A DNA stretch of 27,500 nucleotides from Neocallimastix lanati (nom. inval.). Lineage: Eukaryota > Neocallimastigomycota > Neocallimastigomycetes > Neocallimastigales > Neocallimastigaceae. Position numbers and translations under genes: made by a program. Shown here piece after piece: positions 21,996 through 27,500 of the stretch. The stretch is from positions 545,001 to 572,500 of the forward strand of contig JACVTC010000025.1 of NCBI GenBank assembly GCA_016946835.1, in the 5' to 3' direction. Numbering within the stretch: the stretch's first letter is position 1; every line of letters starts with the position of its first letter. The notes below the pieces were generated by a model, which was not told where the DNA came from, did no database searches, and worked only from the letters and a program-made list of their open reading frames with translations.

Positions 21996-22513
21996 AATTT
22001 TAATAATTTGTATTTCTCCAGTATAATTGAAATCATAACACTTTTATTATATTTCTATTAAATAATTTTATATATTATTTATTATATTATTTATTTATTT
22101 ATTAATCTCTCTCTATTACGTACACACACTCTCTCTATATATATCTCTCTCTATCACCTACCCTACACACACACACACACACACACTCTCTCTCTCTCTC
22201 TATATATATATATATCTATTATATATTTTTTAATATCAAACTACTCTATTCTATAATCTATTCTCAATCATAATGGATATTTATTTTATTTTATTTTTTT
22301 TTATTAATAAAGGAATTTCAACAAATGATTAATTTCCTTAATGAATTTATGAAGAAAACTACTCCTAAATATCCTATTGGTCAATATCATTTAACGAAGA
22401 AAGATTTAGAATGTAAACCTATTAAATCAAGTACTTTTGGTGAAATAGAAATAGAAGATGACGAAGAAGAAGAAGAAGAAGAAAAGGATCATGATGTTAA
22501 TAATAATAAATAA
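19083..22513 (+). CDS. MET2: Homoserine O-acetyltransferase, copy A (7 exons)
   Basis: Transfers acetyl from acetyl-CoA to L-homoserine, the committed step to methionine in most fungi. Exons: 19083-19095, 19400-19601, 19844-20096, 20538-20673, 20920-20945, 21365-21904, 22313-22513. They join in frame to 456 aa with GT...AG introns of 240-440 bases. It is an alpha/beta hydrolase: [57 protein letters not shown], nucleophile elbow GGSLGGM (Ser151), ATSSYQSAWGISWNEAQRQ, then acid Asp356 (ETDGLFS) and His385 (DGHDGFLL). The WISW-like/EAQRQ region is of the Met2 type, not the mitochondrial serine acetyltransferase type. Exon 1 holds only MEVI and no presequence exon is seen, so it is probably cytosolic. 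The C-terminus has an acidic tail (EDDEEEEEEEKD). Followed in tandem by copy B. The family is secure; substrate is inferred from similarity. Confidence 0.92.
21190..21253. repeat. (TTA)n microsatellite in intron 5
   Basis: About 21 uninterrupted TTA/ATT triplets inside the fifth intron of acetyltransferase copy A. It creates a spurious poly-Ile open frame. A separate long A run lies earlier in the same intron (about 21010-21046). Confidence 0.9.
22110..22216. repeat. Compound TC / CA / TA microsatellite in intron 6
   Basis: Blocks of (TC)n, (CA)n about ten units long, (TC)n again and (TA)n inside the sixth intron of acetyltransferase copy A. CA and TC repeats are absent elsewhere in the window, which otherwise has only A/T repeats. 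Confidence 0.85.
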
Positions 22514-22574
22514 AAATCAATAAATTATTAAAAAAATTTTTTTTGAGAAATTAAGGTAATCTATTTATATCAAA

Positions 22575-22616
<42 letters not shown>

Positions 22617-22668
22617 AGTAAAAACAAGGTAAGTAAGCAAACAAACAAAACAAAATAAGCAACAACAA

Positions 22669-22712
<44 letters not shown>

Positions 22713-22880
22713 CAAAATAAAATAAAAATATATATATATATATAACAAAAAGATTTTACATTTTTATATATATATATGATTAATCAAAAAAAATTTCTTT
22801 TTATTTTTGATTTATATTAAAATACCCTTTAATTTTTTTTTTTTTTTTTGTTTAGTATTTTATAAAATATAAGTCCATAT

Positions 22881-22923
<43 letters not shown>

Positions 22924-23027
22924 GTTTAATAGAATTATTTTAAATATTTAAAATATTTATTAGTAAATTTTCTTTTATTAGTGTAATAAATTTAAATAAA
23001 AATAAATAAATTTAAAAAAAAAAAAAA

Positions 23028-23058
<31 letters not shown>

Positions 23059-23603
23059 TTTTAATAAGATTTTACATATATCAATTTATATCACATGTTT
23101 CCAACGTGATATATCTTTTAGATTATATGAATATGATTATAAAAATCGATATTAACTACTGATGCCATCACATCATCTTTTTATTTATTTATTTATTCAT
23201 TTATTTATTTATTTTTAAATATATAAAAATTTTAAAGTTGACTGATTTAATTTAAACAAATATATATAATATATATAATATTTTATATTTATAATATATT
23301 TATTTATTTTAAATGATCACTAAATGGATAGAATTTTCATATAATATAAATAGAATAGAATATATATATGAATAAATAATTATAATTATAATTAAGTAAA
23401 TAATATCAACAAGAAATTTAAAATTTTTTAATTATTAAAAAAAAAAACGTTATATTTAATTATATATAAAAAAGAAAAAGTGTTCTTGTAAATAAGATAA
23501 ACTAATAGAATAAATTAATAGACAGTATTTAAGCATGGATTAAATATTTAAATTTTTAAATTTTTAAATATTTTTTTTTATAATTTTAAGTTTTATATAT
23601 ACA

Positions 23604-23633
23604 AATAAAGTTTATTCCTTTGTCTAAAAAAAA
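23604..23633 (+). mobile_element. Solo LINE 3' tail (copy E)
   Basis: AATAAAGTTTATTCC then TTTGTCT and eight A, matching the terminal motif of LINE copies A (14181-14201) and C (7901-7921) except near the end. No LINE coding sequence precedes it, so this is an extremely 5'-truncated insertion or the only surviving end. The upstream boundary is not determinable; the AT-rich sequence from about 23530 may belong to it. Confidence 0.55.
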
Positions 23634-24111
23634 TATATATATATATAAATATAATTATAATTAGTTATATAATTAATTATATCTTTTAAATTTTTTAATA
23701 GATATATATTTCTTTTTAATTAGTAGATTATGATTACATTTTTTTTTTTTTTTTTTTTGAAATTCTTTGGTAATTATAATCTTATCAATAACTAAAAAAT
23801 TTATAAAATTTTTTTTAAAAAGATTTTATAATAAATTTAAATATGAATTTTTACTACTATTAATAAATTATAATAATAATAATAATAATAATAATTATTA
23901 ATTATTATTATAATTATTATTATTATTATTAAAATAAAATATGAATCTTCACTACTATTAATAAATTATAATAATAAGATAATTATTTTTTTTTTATTTA
24001 TAAAATTTTATAAAGAATATGATTATATAAATAGCATTAAAATAGTTTATAATATATTTTTTTAATTATCACTTTCTAAAATTTTATTTTTCATTGAATA
24101 TTATTAATACT

Positions 24112-24386
24112 AATAATAAATAAATAATAAATAATAAATAATTAAATAATAAATAATAAATAATAAATAATTGAATAATAAATAATAAAATAATAAAAAA
24201 TAAATAATAAATAATAAATAATAAATAATAAATAATAAATAATAAATAAATAATAAATAATAAATAATAAATAATAAATAATAAATAATAAATAATAATT
24301 GAATAATAAATAATAAATAATAAATAATAAATAATAAATAATAAATAATAAATAATAAATAATAAATAATAAATAATAAATAATAA
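24112..24386. repeat. Long heptamer satellite, AAATAAT unit
   Basis: About 275 bases of AAATAAT-type heptamers with a few phase slips and two TTGAATAATA interruptions. The unit is the reverse complement of the ATTATTT array at 221-315. Confidence 0.88.
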
Positions 24387-24905
24387 AAACTATATTTTAT
24401 TTATTTATTTATTAGTATGATAAATATTAATATATAATATATTACAATATATATTGTATATATTTTAATATATATTTTTATATTAAAATTGTATTCTATT
24501 TTCTATGTTAATTAAATTTTCATCATCAATTTTTTATTTGTATTACTTTTTATTACATATATTATTTATATATTAATTCGATTATATATCCAGTATTGTG
24601 AAATATATTGTAATATATTGTAAATGATTATCGTTTTATTTTTATTTTAATTTTTAATTTTTTAATTTTAATTTTAATTTTGATTTTTATTGGTTTAAAT
24701 GAAAAACAATCAAAAAAAAACTTTTTTTTTTTTTTTTTTTTTTTTTGGATAAAATAAAAGTTCTTCTTTCTATCGGTTAAAATTTAAAAATTCTTAAAAA
24801 GTTTTTAAATTTTTTAAAAATTTTTTATAAAAAAAAAAAAAATAATAATAATAAAATAAAAAAAAAAAAATAAGAAAATAAGAAAATAATAAAAGAAATT
24901 TAATA

Positions 24906-27500
<2,595 letters not shown>

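Larger units (their letters stand above)
22514..24905. other. Intergenic spacer between the acetyltransferase paralogues
   Basis: No gene seen. After copy A's stop there are two long A runs (22578-22611 and 22670-22711) separated by a CAA/GCAA-rich stretch, then (AAT)n near 22880-22920, a small less AT-rich patch (about 23085-23180) with no open frame, a solo LINE tail (23604-23633), a long heptamer array (24112-24386) and another T run (24721-24746). The last A-rich 100 bases should be the leader of copy B. Confidence 0.6.

Noticed and set aside
22551-22748. Minus-strand frame rich in Phe and Cys.
   Set aside because: Translation of the long A runs and CAA repeats of the spacer on the opposite strand.
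24112-24386. Regular short repeats as a CRISPR-like array.
   Set aside because: Pure A/T heptamers without spacers in a eukaryotic intergenic region; a simple satellite.

Overview
The window is a eukaryotic nuclear fragment of extreme A+T content. Intergenic DNA is almost only A/T, with long homopolymers, (AT)n and ATTATTT-type heptamer arrays. Genes stand out as G+C-richer islands with short AT-rich GT...AG introns. The gene content (a fungal-type homoserine O-acetyltransferase, an ANKRD13-family protein, APE-type LINEs) together with the base composition suggests an early-diverging fungus, most likely an anaerobic gut fungus (Neocallimastigomycota). That assignment is inference; another very AT-rich protist is not excluded.

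Layout. 1-4197: AT-rich spacer with heptamer/minisatellite arrays and inverted repeats, no gene seen. 4198-6294: an intronless 698-aa ankyrin-repeat/GPCR-chaperone protein of the ANKRD13 family. 6295-7261: AT-rich spacer. About 7262-17295: a cluster of same-orientation LINE copies. These are a 5'-truncated 3' fragment (copy C, 7262-7937), an isolated 5' fragment (copy D, about 8043-8640), a decayed element (copy B, 8781-9277 plus 14243 to about 17295), and a nearly intact full-length element (copy A, 9278-14242) inserted inside B. The nesting of A in B is supported by a perfect 12-bp target-site duplication (9266-9277 and 14243-14254); removing A rejoins B's reading frame. Copy A has one in-frame stop and a mutated reverse transcriptase catalytic aspartate, so it looks inactive.

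17296-19082: AT-rich spacer with one small coding-like relic. 19083-22513: homoserine O-acetyltransferase copy A (7 exons, 456 aa). 22514-24905: spacer with a solo LINE 3' tail and a long heptamer array. 24906-27500 (runs off the window): homoserine O-acetyltransferase copy B, a direct tandem paralogue. Every shared intron sits at the same position and phase in both copies, but B carries an extra 5' exon encoding a basic, acid-poor, organelle-type presequence.

The two acetyltransferases would both make O-acetyl-L-homoserine for methionine synthesis. The sequence suggests one cytosolic and one organellar (mitochondrial or hydrogenosomal) version. The LINEs and satellites appear unrelated to the genes' function. 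I found no tRNA, rRNA or CRISPR.
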